NCBI RefSeq assembly: GCF_020215645.1
Contig: NZ_CP084058.1
Coordinates: forward strand, 9,238,001-9,302,000
DNA: 64,000 nt
From: Nonomuraea gerenzanensis
GTDB taxonomy: Bacteria > Actinomycetota > Actinomycetes > Streptosporangiales > Streptosporangiaceae
Reading direction: 5' to 3'
The notes beneath the pieces are model-generated. The model was not told the DNA's origin and did not search any database. It saw nothing but the letters and a program-made list of their open reading frames with translations. Shown here in pieces: positions 1-10,217 of the stretch. The position numbers and the translations under genes are program-made. Position 1 is the first letter of the stretch. Every line of letters starts with the position of its first letter.

Positions 1-2348
1 ACGGCCAGGATCGCGTCGCCGGCGCGGACCGCGACGCCGGGGGCGAGCAGCGGCGAGCGGGCGGCGTGGTCGGACGACTCGCCGGGCAGGATGCGCTCGA
101 CCCGCCAGACCCCGTCGTCGTCCCTGGCCAGGTCGGCGCCGAGCAGGCCCTGGCGGCGCCGGGGATCGACGCCGGAGCCGTTGGGCACGGCGTAGGCGTG
201 GGAGGTGCCCAGCTCGCCCTGCGTCTCCCAGAGCAGGTCGATCAACTCGGAGTGGGCGCCGATCCGGGAGACCAGCGGCTCGTAGCGGTCGAGCACACCC
301 TGCCAGTCGACGCCGTTCATGTCCTCGCGCCAGAAGTGGTCGCGCATGAGGCGGCCGGCCTCGCGGAAGCCCTGCCGCCACTCGGCGACCGGGTCGATCT
401 GGACGGTGATCCGGTCGAGCTCGATGGTGACGACCTCGTCGCCCTCGCTCGCGGCGCGGGTCTGCAGGCCGTTCTTGCCGTTGGTGACGAGCCTGGAGCC
501 ATCGCCGCTGACCTCGAACGCGCGGATCTCCCTGGCCAGCTCGGCTTTGGCGCGCTTCTTGAGGTCGTAGCGTTCGAGCACAGTCTCGGAGCTCTGCTCG
601 CTGCCGTCGCCGAGCACGCCGCTGAGCGGGTAACGCAGCCACAGCAGCGCGTCCTTGGCCGTACGCAGGTTGCCGTAGCTCCCGGCGGGCACCGGCACGG
701 GCACCACGCGGGCGGCCAGCCCGTCGGGGTCCACCTCGGTACGCGGCGGCGCGTCGTCCTTCTTGTCGTCCTTGGACGGCTTGTCGTCCTCGCCGTTGAA
801 CCCGCGCCCCTGCAGCGAGGGGTCGAACGGCGACGGCGTGGCGGCCTTCAGCGGCACGATGTACGGCTTGCACCCGTGCGGGAACGACAGGTCGAAGACG
901 TGCGCGTCGTAGACGGGGTCGAACGTGCGCACCGACAGGAACGCCAGGTGCTTGCCGTCCTTGGTGAAGGCGGGGTCGTAGTCCACGAACCGCGGCGGCG
1001 TCACCTCGATCACCGAGGTGCCGTCGAGCCGGCCCATCCTGATCTGCGTCAGCCGCCTGTGGTGCGGGTGCTCCCAGGCCAGCCAGGTGGAGTCGGGCGA
1101 GAACGCCAGCCCGCTCACGTCGCCCTGGTCGGTGCTGTCCAGCTCCCGCACGCTCTCGGACTCCAGGTCGATGACCAGCAGCCGCCCGTCGTGGGTGGCC
1201 ACGGCCACGTGCTTGCCGTCGGGCGCGGCGGCCATCTCCAGCACCCGGCCGAGCTGCCCGGTGGCCAGGGTCCGCACCTCGCCGCCGGGGGTGCCGATCT
1301 CCAGCCCGTCCTCGCCGCCGGCGTCGGAGACCCACACGGCCTTGCCGTCGGCGTCGAGCACCTGCGGCAGGCGGACGCGCACGCCCGGCTCGGCCCGCAG
1401 CACGCCGGCGGGCCCGTCGCGGTGCGTCACCCAGTGCGCGGTGCCCCTGATCTCGACGGCGCTGGCCCGCCCGGTGGCATCGGGCGAGAACGCGCCCGCC
1501 CGCAGCGGCGCCGGCCGCCTGGACCGGCCGGGGCGCGGCCCGCCCAGCCGCACGTCCAGCCGGTACGGCTCGGCGTCCAGGCTCTCCATCAGCCACAGGT
1601 CCCCGGCATGGCTGTAGATCACCCGCTGCCCGTCGCTGGTGGCGTGGCGGGCGTAGAACTCCTCGTGCGCGCTGTGCCTGCGCAGGTCGGAGCCGTCGGG
1701 CAGGGCGGAGTAGACGTTCCCGACGCCGTCCTCGTCGGACAGGAACACGATCCGGTCGCCGACCCAGCTCACCGACCAGTGCTGCGCGGTGCTGTCGGCG
1801 AACAGCCTGGCGAACTCGCCGTCGCCCGCGGCGTCCACCCAGATCTTGGCCGCCGTGCCGCCCCGGTAGCGCTTCCACTGGGACGGCTCGCGCCACACCA
1901 CCGACACGGTGGCGACCTTCGTCCCGCTGACGGCCGCCTCGCCGACCCAGCCGTAGGGCAGGCGCGTGGCCGGCCCGCCGTCGAGCGGCACCGCGTACGC
2001 CCAGCGCCGGTTGTCGCTGCTCTGCCCGGCGGAGGTGACGGCGAGCACGTCGCCGCCGGGGGTCCACCCGCGGACGGAGGTGACGTGCTCGCCCCAGTAG
2101 GTCAGCCGTTCGCCTTCCGGCCCGTCGAGCTCGGCCGTGAACGCCTCGGGAGCGCCCTCCTTCGTGCTGGTCCACGCGATCCGGCCGCCGTCGGGCGAGA
2201 ACCGCGGATTCGACACGGCCACCCGGTCGGCGGTGAACCGCCAGGCTCTGCCGCCGCTCAGCGGAGCGAGCCAGACGTCGTCGTCGGCGACGAAGGTGAC
2301 CAGGTCACCGTGCAGGTGCGGGTATCTCAGGTATGCGCCATATGCCAC
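1..2348 (-). CDS. Tricorn protease homolog (S41 family), C-terminus cut by window edge
   Basis: This is a large cytosolic serine peptidase that would cleave oligopeptides downstream of the proteasome and other ATP-dependent proteases. About 782 N-terminal codons are present and the rest lies beyond base 1. The GTG at 2348-2346 is the first start after an in-frame TAG at 2360-2358, with GCAGGGG just upstream. The N-terminus reads MAYGAYLRYPHLHGD and continues into repeated beta-propeller segments (FSPDGGRIAW, WLAPLSGG), as in actinobacterial tricorn proteins. The last visible residues, RSPLLAPGVAVRAGDAILA, match the PDZ-like domain that precedes the S41 catalytic core. The catalytic Ser is therefore outside the window. 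A long open frame on the opposite strand is an antisense shadow of this gene. Confidence 0.88.
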   Translation of the reverse strand, partial: MAYGAYLRYPHLHGDLVTFVADDDVWLAPLSGGRAWRFTADRVAVSNPRFSPDGGRIAWTSTKEGAPEAFTAELDGPEGERLTYWGEHVTSVRGWTPGGDVLAVTSAGQSSDNRRWAYAVPLDGGPATRLPYGWVGEAAVSGTKVATVSVVWREPSQWKRYRGGTAAKIWVDAAGDGEFARLFADSTAQHWSVSWVGDRIVFLSDEDGVGNVYSALPDGSDLRRHSAHEEFYARHATSDGQRVIYSHAGDLWLMESLDAEPYRLDVRLGGPRPGRSRRPAPLRAGAFSPDATGRASAVEIRGTAHWVTHRDGPAGVLRAEPGVRVRLPQVLDADGKAVWVSDAGGEDGLEIGTPGGEVRTLATGQLGRVLEMAAAPDGKHVAVATHDGRLLVIDLESESVRELDSTDQGDVSGLAFSPDSTWLAWEHPHHRRLTQIRMGRLDGTSVIEVTPPRFVDYDPAFTKDGKHLAFLSVRTFDPVYDAHVFDLSFPHGCKPYIVPLKAATPSPFDPSLQGRGFNGEDDKPSKDDKKDDAPPRTEVDPDGLAARVVPVPVPAGSYGNLRTAKDALLWLRYPLSGVLGDGSEQSSETVLERYDLKKRAKAELAREIRAFEVSGDGSRLVTNGKNGLQTRAASEGDEVVTIELDRITVQIDPVAEWRQGFREAGRLMRDHFWREDMNGVDWQGVLDRYEPLVSRIGAHSELIDLLWETQGELGTSHAYAVPNGSGVDPRRRQGLLGADLARDDDGVWRVERILPGESSDHAARSPLLAPGVAVRAGDAILA

Positions 2349-2460
2349 CCCTGCACACTAAACCGCGGCATCAAGAGCGGCTCAAGAATTCTTCTACCAG
2401 TGGACGGCCCGCTTTGTGGGGGAAGGGGGCTGGAAGCCCGTTTCTAGCCTGTGAGGAAGC

Positions 2461-2889
2461 ATGAAGATCTGCGCTCGCGCCCACCAGCTCCCGCCCCGCC
2501 TGGCCGCCGCCGCCGTCATCCTGAACTCGGGCGTGGACCTGGTCGACGCCGACGAGCAGCGGGCCGCGACCACGCACGGCATGGCGGCCAGCGCCTACCC
2601 GTTCCTGCGCCGCCTGGACCCTGAGCTGTTCACCCGGCTGCTGGCGCGCAGCGAGGTCGCGCTCGGCGCGGCCCTGCTGGTGCCGTTCGTGCCGTCGCTG
2701 CTGGCCGGGGCCGCGCTGACGGGCTTCGCGGCGGGGCTCATCGGGCTGTACCTGCGCACGCCCGCCATGCACCACGAGGGCAGCGTGCGGCCGACGCAGC
2801 AGGGCATCGGCGTGGTGAAGGACGTCTGGCTGCTGGGCATCGGGCTCGGCCTGGTGGTCGAGGAGCTGCGTGCCCGCCGCCAACATTGA
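2461..2889 (+). CDS. Small integral membrane protein, DoxX-like
   Basis: A 142-residue protein with an amphipathic N-terminus and hydrophobic stretches near residues 66-100 and 118-135 (for example LLVPFVPSLLAG and WLLGIGLGLVV). Size and layout resemble DoxX/DoxD-like quinone-associated membrane proteins, but no catalytic motif is visible and function is unknown. The ATG follows GAGGAAGC. The gene is divergent from the tricorn gene, with about 110 bp between their starts, and 49 bp separate it from the next gene. The membrane assignment is firmer than the family assignment. Confidence 0.7.
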   Translation: MKICARAHQLPPRLAAAAVILNSGVDLVDADEQRAATTHGMAASAYPFLRRLDPELFTRLLARSEVALGAALLVPFVPSLLAGAALTGFAAGLIGLYLRTPAMHHEGSVRPTQQGIGVVKDVWLLGIGLGLVVEELRARRQH

Positions 2890-2938
2890 TCTCCGGTCCT
2901 TGGCCGCTAATGTGGGCAAAGTCGGGTAGCCGGGGCGC

Positions 2939-3907
2939 ATGGTACAAATCGGCTACACCTTGATGTCCGAACAGACCCCGGCCCGCGAGCTGGTCGACTA
3001 CGCCGCCGCAGCCGAGCGGATCGGCTTCGACTACGCCGTCATCTCCGACCACTACTTCCCCTGGGTGGAGGAGATGGGGCACTCGCCCTACTGCTGGTCG
3101 GTGCTCGGCGCCGCGGCCCAGGTCACCGAGCGGCTGCCGCTGATGACGTACGTGACCTGCCCCATCATGCGCTACCACCCGGCGGTCGTGGCGCAGAAGG
3201 CGGCCACGATGGGCGTGCTCAGCCAGGGCAGGTTCACGCTGGGCCTGGGTGCCGGCGAGAACCTCAACGAGCACGTCATCGGCGAGGGCTGGCCGCCCGT
3301 GGACACCAGGCACCGCATGTTCGCCGAGGCCGTCCAGATCATCAGGAAGCTCTTCAGCGGCGAGTACGTCACCCACCAGGGCGAGTTCTTCGACGTGGAC
3401 TCCGCCAAGCTGTACGACCTGCCGGAGCAGCCCGTCCCCATCGGCATCGCGGCCTCCGGCGGGCAGTCGGCCGAGCTGGCCGCCGAGTACGGCGACGTGC
3501 TGGTCATCAACGAGCCGATGCCCGAGGTGGTCCAGCAGTTCAACGCCGCGGGCGGCGACGGCAAGCCGGTCTACGGCCAGCTCGCCCTGGCCTACGACAC
3601 CGACGCCGAGGCCGCCAAGCAGCGCGCGCACGAGCTGTGGCGCTGGTCCAGCGTCGGCGGCTGGAAAGTGATGGCCGAGCTGCCGGGCCCGGTGAACTTC
3701 GCCGCCGCGGCCGGCACGGTGCGCCCCGAGGACGTGGCGCAGAGCGTGCCGTGCGGCAACGACGTGGAGGCCGTCGTGGAAGGCGTCAAGAAGTACGTCG
3801 ACGCCGGGTACACGCACGTGGCTCTCGTGCAGATCGGGCACGACCAGCAGCAGCCGTTCTTCGAGTGGGCGGAGAAGGAGCTGCTGCCGGCCCTGCGCAA
3901 CCTGTGA
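2939..3907 (+). CDS. F420-dependent LLM-class oxidoreductase (TIGR03557-like)
   Basis: A 322-residue luciferase-like TIM-barrel flavin/deazaflavin enzyme that would use coenzyme F420 as a hydride carrier in the cytosol; the substrate is unknown. The N-terminal IGYTLMSEQ, the ISDHYFPW segment, the long GRFTLGLGAGENLNEHV block and IGIAASGGQSAELAAEYGD match the subgroup related to F420-dependent glucose-6-phosphate dehydrogenase. Length is normal and the gene looks intact. Its stop codon (3905-3907) directly abuts the leuS stop (3908-3910) in convergent orientation, leaving no space for a separate terminator. Confidence 0.88.
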   Translation: MVQIGYTLMSEQTPARELVDYAAAAERIGFDYAVISDHYFPWVEEMGHSPYCWSVLGAAAQVTERLPLMTYVTCPIMRYHPAVVAQKAATMGVLSQGRFTLGLGAGENLNEHVIGEGWPPVDTRHRMFAEAVQIIRKLFSGEYVTHQGEFFDVDSAKLYDLPEQPVPIGIAASGGQSAELAAEYGDVLVINEPMPEVVQQFNAAGGDGKPVYGQLALAYDTDAEAAKQRAHELWRWSSVGGWKVMAELPGPVNFAAAAGTVRPEDVAQSVPCGNDVEAVVEGVKKYVDAGYTHVALVQIGHDQQQPFFEWAEKELLPALRNL

Positions 3908-6355
<2,448 letters not shown>

Positions 6356-6387
6356 GGCTACTGTCCTTCTGGCTTGATTCGGACCCA

Positions 6388-6419
6388 TAAGAAAACCCCT
6401 CGTGCACACAACGAGGGGT
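6388..6419 (-). terminator. leuS: Intrinsic terminator (attenuator) in the leuS leader
   Basis: On the minus strand a perfect 9-bp stem (ACGAGGGGT pairing with ACCCCTCGT, 6395-6403 with 6411-6419, 7-base loop) is followed at once by TTTTCTT. It sits 5' of leuS, 32 bases before the GTG start, not after a gene, so it fits an attenuator. Its mirror on the plus strand lacks a T run. Confidence 0.75.
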
Positions 6420-6420
6420 G

Positions 6421-6460
6421 GAGCCGCGACGGCGAAGATCTTCTAGGGCCGTCGCGGCCC
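6421..6460 (-). promoter_or_regulatory. leuS: Leader RNA pairing segments between the leuS leader peptide and terminator
   Basis: On the minus strand the leader contains GCCGCGACGGC and, 14 bases further on, its exact reverse complement GCCGTCGCGGC. Together they can form an 11-bp hairpin. The first arm lies inside the last codons of the leader peptide, so a ribosome reaching the stop or stalled on the Leu codons would change folding. I did not find a clean alternative pairing with the terminator's 5' arm, so the antiterminator is unproven. Confidence 0.5.
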
Positions 6461-6487
6461 GCTAAGAAGCAGGGTCGCGGAACGCAT
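6443..6487 (-). CDS. leuL: leuS leader peptide, 14 residues with three consecutive Leu codons
   Basis: The minus strand encodes MRSATLLLSGPRRP followed by TAG. The three Leu codons are CTG CTT CTT; CTT is a rare leucine codon in GC-rich actinomycetes, which suits a leucyl-tRNA sensor. There is no ribosome-binding site, but the ATG begins seven bases after TAGGCT (6494-6499), a good actinomycete -10, so the transcript would be leaderless and start on the AUG. The terminator and leuS follow. The arrangement matches classical amino-acid attenuators; leader-peptide attenuation of amino-acid genes is known in actinobacteria. The assignment is inferred from position and codons only. The symbol leuL is proposed here. 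Confidence 0.7.
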   Translation of the reverse strand: MRSATLLLSGPRRP

Positions 6488-6493
6488 GTGTCA

Positions 6494-6499
6494 AGCCTA
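6494..6499 (-). promoter_or_regulatory. leuS: -10 box of the leuS leader transcript
   Basis: TAGGCT (minus strand) fits the actinomycete TANNNT -10 consensus and lies seven bases before the leader-peptide ATG. A -35 is weak: CTGCAT is 18 bases upstream. TTGACA at 6494-6489 looks like a -35 but would place initiation inside the leader peptide and has no good -10 at the right distance. Confidence 0.5.
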
Positions 6500-6826
6500 G
6501 CGCACCTCTTCGGCTGAATGCAGGCTATGGATCGAGGTCCGCAGGCACAATGGATCCTTCAGGTCCGGCGAGACCTGATGGTGATGTATCCGTTGTGACC
6601 TCATTCGTCCCAGAAGAATAGCCTTGTCGCCGTGGTATACCCAGCTGAGCCTGATCGACCGGAGGGTGACCTGCCGTTGCAGGATCCGCCCACCGATCCT
6701 CATGGCTTCCCCCGTTTCGCTGCGGAACCACCTGCATCTCCTGGAAAATCCCATGAGATCATGCGTGAGACGTCAAATCCGGATATAACGGGACATCCGG
6801 ACACAACCTCGGGAGGGCCGGCAGCA
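6500..6826. other. Divergent intergenic region upstream of leuS and the Pro/Trp-rich protein
   Basis: No supportable gene is seen in this stretch of about 330 bases. It holds the leuS-side promoter at its left edge. A possible plus-strand -10 (TATAAC, 6784-6789) and a good ribosome-binding site (GGGAGGG, 6811-6817) serve the downstream gene. An open frame runs in phase from 6632, but the strong RBS favours the start at 6827. Confidence 0.5.
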
Positions 6827-8704
6827 ATGGCAACGGAGAATTCCGGACCTCATCTGCCATCCTCCTGGCCGGAGCCGCCACGCCGCGACGCGTCGCCCGC
6901 CTGGTCCGACTCCGCCGCCGAGGTGCCCACCTCCTGGCCCAGCGCGCCCGCCGCCGACGTGCCCACCGCCTGGCCGGAGGCGTCGCGGCCGGGCCACCCC
7001 GAGCCGTCCTGGCCGGAGCCGCCGCGCAAGGACCCGTCCTGGCCCGAACCGCCCGGCGCCGTCCGCCCCGGCGCGGGCCGCCAGGCTCCCACCGGCGCGC
7101 CGCAGGGCGCGTCCTGGCCGGAGCCGCCGCGGCAGGAGCCGGGCCGGCCCGATCCCGGCGTGCCCACCGCGTGGCCGGAGAGCGCCTCCTCCCCCAACGT
7201 GCGCAGCCCGTGGCCGGACAACGCCTCCTCACCCGACGTCCGCAACCCCTGGCCGGACAACGCCTCCTCACCCGACGTTCGCGCCGCGTGGCCGGAGAAC
7301 GCCTCCTCGCCCGACGTGCGCGCCGCGTGGCAGGACGCTCCGCCGCCGCCGCAGAGCGCCGCGGGCCCCGCCGGATGGCCGGAGGTGTCGTCCAAGGGCA
7401 ACCCGCCCCCCTCGGGCCCGCCGCTGGGGCAGCCCGCCGATCCGGTCCCCGCCTGGGCGCAGCCGCCCGCGCCGGCCGCCGGCGCCTGGTCGAACCTGTC
7501 CAGCCCGGCCCCGTGGCCGCCGGCCGACCGCGCCGCGCCCGCGCCGCCCGCCGAGCCGGGGGCCGAGCGCACCGCCGTGTACAACAACGCCGGCCCACCG
7601 GCGCCCGCGCCGCACCCGGCCGACGAGCGTACGGTCACCTACAACCAGCACACCCAGAACCTCCTGAACGAACGCGCGGTGCCCTCCAGCCCCATGGATA
7701 CTGCCCAGCCCCACACCGACACGCCCCAGGGCGTGCCCCCCACGACTCCTCCCGGTCCCCCAGGTCCCCCCGGCCCGCCGCCCGGCGACGACCACCCCGG
7801 CAGGCCCGGCTCCAACCTGAGCCGCGACCCCTCCGACCCGCAGAACAGGTTCGTCACGGCCGGCCAGATCAGCGGCTCGCGCACCCCGCCGCCCGAGCGC
7901 CAGCAGGAGCTCTGGAACACCGTCTTCGGCGACGACTACCAGTCCATGGGTGACCAGGACGCGCTGGACGACGAGGAGCAGGGCAAGCCGATCTGGATCT
8001 ACGCCCTGGGCGGCTCCGTGGCGGTCGCGCTGGTCGCCGCGCTGCTGTGGGCGTTCCTGTGGGGCCCGCTGGCGGGCGAGGAGCCGTCGTCGTCCAGCGC
8101 CGCCCTGGCCGCCGAGCAGTCGGCGGCGGCCAAGCCCAAGCCGAGCGCCACCAAGTCGTCCACCACGATCGGCCCGCTGCCCCGCTACACCGGCAAGGCC
8201 TCGCCCGTGATCGGCCGGGTGCCCGACGCCGGCGCCGGGATCTCCGTCCCGCGCCTGGGCGGCACCTGGCAGCTCGACCAGCGGGCCACCGTCAAGGGCA
8301 CGTACGGCTTCGACACCCGCCAGTACGTGCAGGTGGCGCCGGAGAAGTACGCCACGGTCATGTCGGGCCCGCTGGCCCCGCGGCTGTCGTCGTACTACGA
8401 GCCGGACAACCTGGAGCCGGTGATCAAGCAGGTCGTGCTGAGCGCCCGGCGCACCTTCTTCCCCGACGGCAACAAGGTCCGCAAGATCGCCCAGCAGCCG
8501 ATCAAGGTGGGCGACCAGACGGGGCGCCTGATCGCCTACGAGCTGACCGCCGACACCGAGAAGGCCACGATCGCCACGATGGCCATCAACACCGGCGGCC
8601 AGGTCCCGGCCATCGTCTACATCTCGATCCCGTCGGAGAGCAAGCAACTGCTGCCCGACATCCGCACGGTGATGAACCAGATCCGCCTCACCGGCCAGTC
8701 CTGA
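6827..8704 (+). CDS. Pro/Trp-rich membrane-anchored protein with tandem repeats
   Basis: A 625-residue protein of unknown function. The N-terminal 340 residues are disordered, rich in Pro, Trp, Ser and Ala, with recurring SWPEPPR-like and SSPDVRAAWPENA-like motifs. A single transmembrane helix lies near residues 388-412 (IYALGGSVAVALVAALLWAF). An Ala/Ser/Lys linker follows, then an extracellular domain of about 180 residues beginning near GKASPVIGRVPDAGAGI. The N-terminal repeats would be cytoplasmic and the C-terminal domain outside. ATG at 6827 was chosen over an in-frame start at 6632 because GGGAGGG lies nine bases upstream. The C-terminal domain resembles stand-alone extracytoplasmic domains of actinomycete kinase-type proteins such as the one at 23011-24552, although no kinase domain is present. 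That similarity is an impression, not a measured match. Confidence 0.75.
   Translation: MATENSGPHLPSSWPEPPRRDASPAWSDSAAEVPTSWPSAPAADVPTAWPEASRPGHPEPSWPEPPRKDPSWPEPPGAVRPGAGRQAPTGAPQGASWPEPPRQEPGRPDPGVPTAWPESASSPNVRSPWPDNASSPDVRNPWPDNASSPDVRAAWPENASSPDVRAAWQDAPPPPQSAAGPAGWPEVSSKGNPPPSGPPLGQPADPVPAWAQPPAPAAGAWSNLSSPAPWPPADRAAPAPPAEPGAERTAVYNNAGPPAPAPHPADERTVTYNQHTQNLLNERAVPSSPMDTAQPHTDTPQGVPPTTPPGPPGPPGPPPGDDHPGRPGSNLSRDPSDPQNRFVTAGQISGSRTPPPERQQELWNTVFGDDYQSMGDQDALDDEEQGKPIWIYALGGSVAVALVAALLWAFLWGPLAGEEPSSSSAALAAEQSAAAKPKPSATKSSTTIGPLPRYTGKASPVIGRVPDAGAGISVPRLGGTWQLDQRATVKGTYGFDTRQYVQVAPEKYATVMSGPLAPRLSSYYEPDNLEPVIKQVVLSARRTFFPDGNKVRKIAQQPIKVGDQTGRLIAYELTADTEKATIATMAINTGGQVPAIVYISIPSESKQLLPDIRTVMNQIRLTGQS
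7181..7336 (+). repeat. Four in-frame 39-bp tandem repeats
   Basis: Units at 7181-7219, 7220-7258, 7259-7297 and 7298-7336 each encode a 13-residue block of the type NASSPDVRNPWPD. They differ at a few positions, mostly silent or conservative. Unit copy number is likely to vary between strains. Confidence 0.85.
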
Positions 8705-8747
8705 GCTTCGGCGCGGGGAGGGGCACGAGCGCCCCTCCCCGCCCGGC

Positions 8748-9989
8748 TCAGAAGGTGCACTCCATGTGCTTGATCCCGTTGATGAAGCTGGAGTGCAGCC
8801 GGTCCGGCTTGCCTGCCTCGATCCGCGGGACGCGCCGCAGCAGCTCGCGGAACATCACCGTGATCTCCCTGCGCGCCAGGTGGGCGCCCAGGCAGAAGTG
8901 CGGGCCTGGGCCGCCGTAGCCGACGTGCGGGTTGGGGTGGCGGGTGATGTCGAAGCGCCGTGGGTTCTCGAACACGGCCGCGTCCCTGTTGGCGGCCCAA
9001 TAGAACAGGACGACCTTCTGCCCAGCGCGGTAGAGGTGCCCGTTCATCTCGAAGTCCCTGGTGGCCTTGCGGCGCATGAAGTTCACCGGCGAGGCCAGCC
9101 GGACGATCTCCTCGACGGCTCCGGGGGCGTGGCCGTCGATGTCCTCCAGCCACAGCGCGCGCTGGCCGGGGTTCTTGGTGAGCAGGCGCATGCCGTACGA
9201 GATGGCGTTGCGGGTGGTCTCGTTGCCCGCCACGACCAGCAGGATGAAGAACGAGCCCAGCTCCTGCATGGTCAGCCGCTCGCCGTCGATGTTGGCGTTG
9301 ACCAGCGAGGAGGTGAGGTCGCCCGTGGGGTGGTCGGCGCGGTGGGCGGCCAGGTCCTGGACGAGCTGCTGCAGCTCCATGCCCGCGTTGAGCAGCCGCT
9401 CGGCGAGCTGGTTGAGGTCGTCGCCGGTGTACTCGGGGTCGAAGCCGCCGAGGATGACGTTCGAGCGGTCGAAGACGAACTGGTAGTCGCGCTCCGGGAT
9501 GCCCATCATGTCGCAGATGATCTTCAGGGGCAGCCGCGCCGCCACCTCGGTCACGAAGTCGCAGCCCGGCCCCTTGGCCAGCAGGTCGTCCACGATGCCG
9601 GCCGCTGCGGCCTCCACGTCCGACTCGAACTGTTTGATCATCTTGGGGGTGAAGGCCCGCGAGACGATCCTGCGCAGCCGGGCGTGGCGCGGGTCGTCCA
9701 TGTTGATCATCGAGCCGAAGTATTCGGCGAACTCCGCGGGCATGTCCGGGATGTTCGTCGCACCGCCGTCGCCCGAGCAGAAGACCTCGGGGTTGCGGCT
9801 GGCCTCCAGGATGTCGGCATGCTTGACCAGCGCGTAGTAGCCCGGCCCCTTGGGCATGTAGGTCATCTCCGATTCCTCGAAGAAGGCCGGGGTGTCGAGC
9901 GAGCGCAGCCGCTCGAACGCCTCCTCGCGCTCACTCATGGGCTTGGCCCAGAAGTCGCGGTCCGACAGGTCGAAGTCCAGGACGCTCAT
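8748..9989 (-). CDS. Cytochrome P450, CYP124-like
   Basis: A 413-residue soluble P450. Motifs in order: the MINMDDPRHARLRRIVSRAF block near residue 95; VICDMMGIP-type segment (IICDMMGIPERD); SNVILGGFDPEY; I-helix FFILLVVAGNETTRNAI; ExxR in EEIVRLASPV; haem ligand loop GPGPHFCLGAHLARREI; and ending INGIKHMECTF. This order closely follows mycobacterial CYP124, an omega-hydroxylase of methyl-branched lipids that also accepts cholestenone. The substrate here is inferred. ATG at 9989 was chosen because it gives the family N-terminus (MSVLDFDLSDRDFW) and lies about six bases after a possible -10, so the mRNA is probably leaderless. It is paralogous to the P450 at 12188-13441 and shares its upstream element. 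Confidence 0.9.
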   Translation of the reverse strand: MSVLDFDLSDRDFWAKPMSEREEAFERLRSLDTPAFFEESEMTYMPKGPGYYALVKHADILEASRNPEVFCSGDGGATNIPDMPAEFAEYFGSMINMDDPRHARLRRIVSRAFTPKMIKQFESDVEAAAAGIVDDLLAKGPGCDFVTEVAARLPLKIICDMMGIPERDYQFVFDRSNVILGGFDPEYTGDDLNQLAERLLNAGMELQQLVQDLAAHRADHPTGDLTSSLVNANIDGERLTMQELGSFFILLVVAGNETTRNAISYGMRLLTKNPGQRALWLEDIDGHAPGAVEEIVRLASPVNFMRRKATRDFEMNGHLYRAGQKVVLFYWAANRDAAVFENPRRFDITRHPNPHVGYGGPGPHFCLGAHLARREITVMFRELLRRVPRIEAGKPDRLHSSFINGIKHMECTF

Positions 9990-9995
9990 GAGGCC

Positions 9996-10024
9996 ATCAT
10001 TGGAAAAGCGGCCACTTACGTCAA
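9996..10024 (-). promoter_or_regulatory. Promoter and shared operator element of the first P450
   Basis: TTGACGTAAGTGG (minus strand, 10024-10012) is identical over 13 bases to the site before the second P450. TTGACG can act as the -35; AATGAT (10001-9996), 17 bases on, is a modest -10 and ends six bases before the ATG. The right half of the palindrome (CGCTTTTC) is degenerate here. Confidence 0.55.
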
Positions 10025-10217
10025 TGGGTTGGACGTACACCGTACGTACGTGGCGCGCGAAAATCCGTGGCTCCTGGCAGGTCACCGGCTCTAGGGTGAC
10101 TGGCATGTTCTTCTTCCGACGTTAGCGATCCGCCGGCGGGTCGCGGACGACCCACCGCCGGCGATGCGGGGCGGCCGAGCGAGCGCCGTCCCGGGTCGCG
10201 ACGTGGGAGAGACACAG

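Noticed and set aside
66..2447. Long plus-strand frame of 793 codons
   Set aside because: It is antisense to the tricorn gene. Its translation is Gly/Val/Pro/Arg-rich without domains, while the opposite strand gives clear propeller and PDZ motifs.
6388..6487. T-box riboswitch upstream of leuS
   Set aside because: No specifier stem or T-box sequence (TGGNACC type); leader-peptide attenuation explains the features better.
6489..6494. TTGACA as a -35 for leuS
   Set aside because: No suitable -10 16-18 bases downstream; it overlaps the leader-peptide promoter and would start transcription inside the leader.
10164..10217. N-terminal extension of the THUMP methyltransferase from ATG 10164
   Set aside because: Extension is Gly/Arg-rich without RBS; TTG 10218 has GGAGAG upstream and begins at the conserved sequence.
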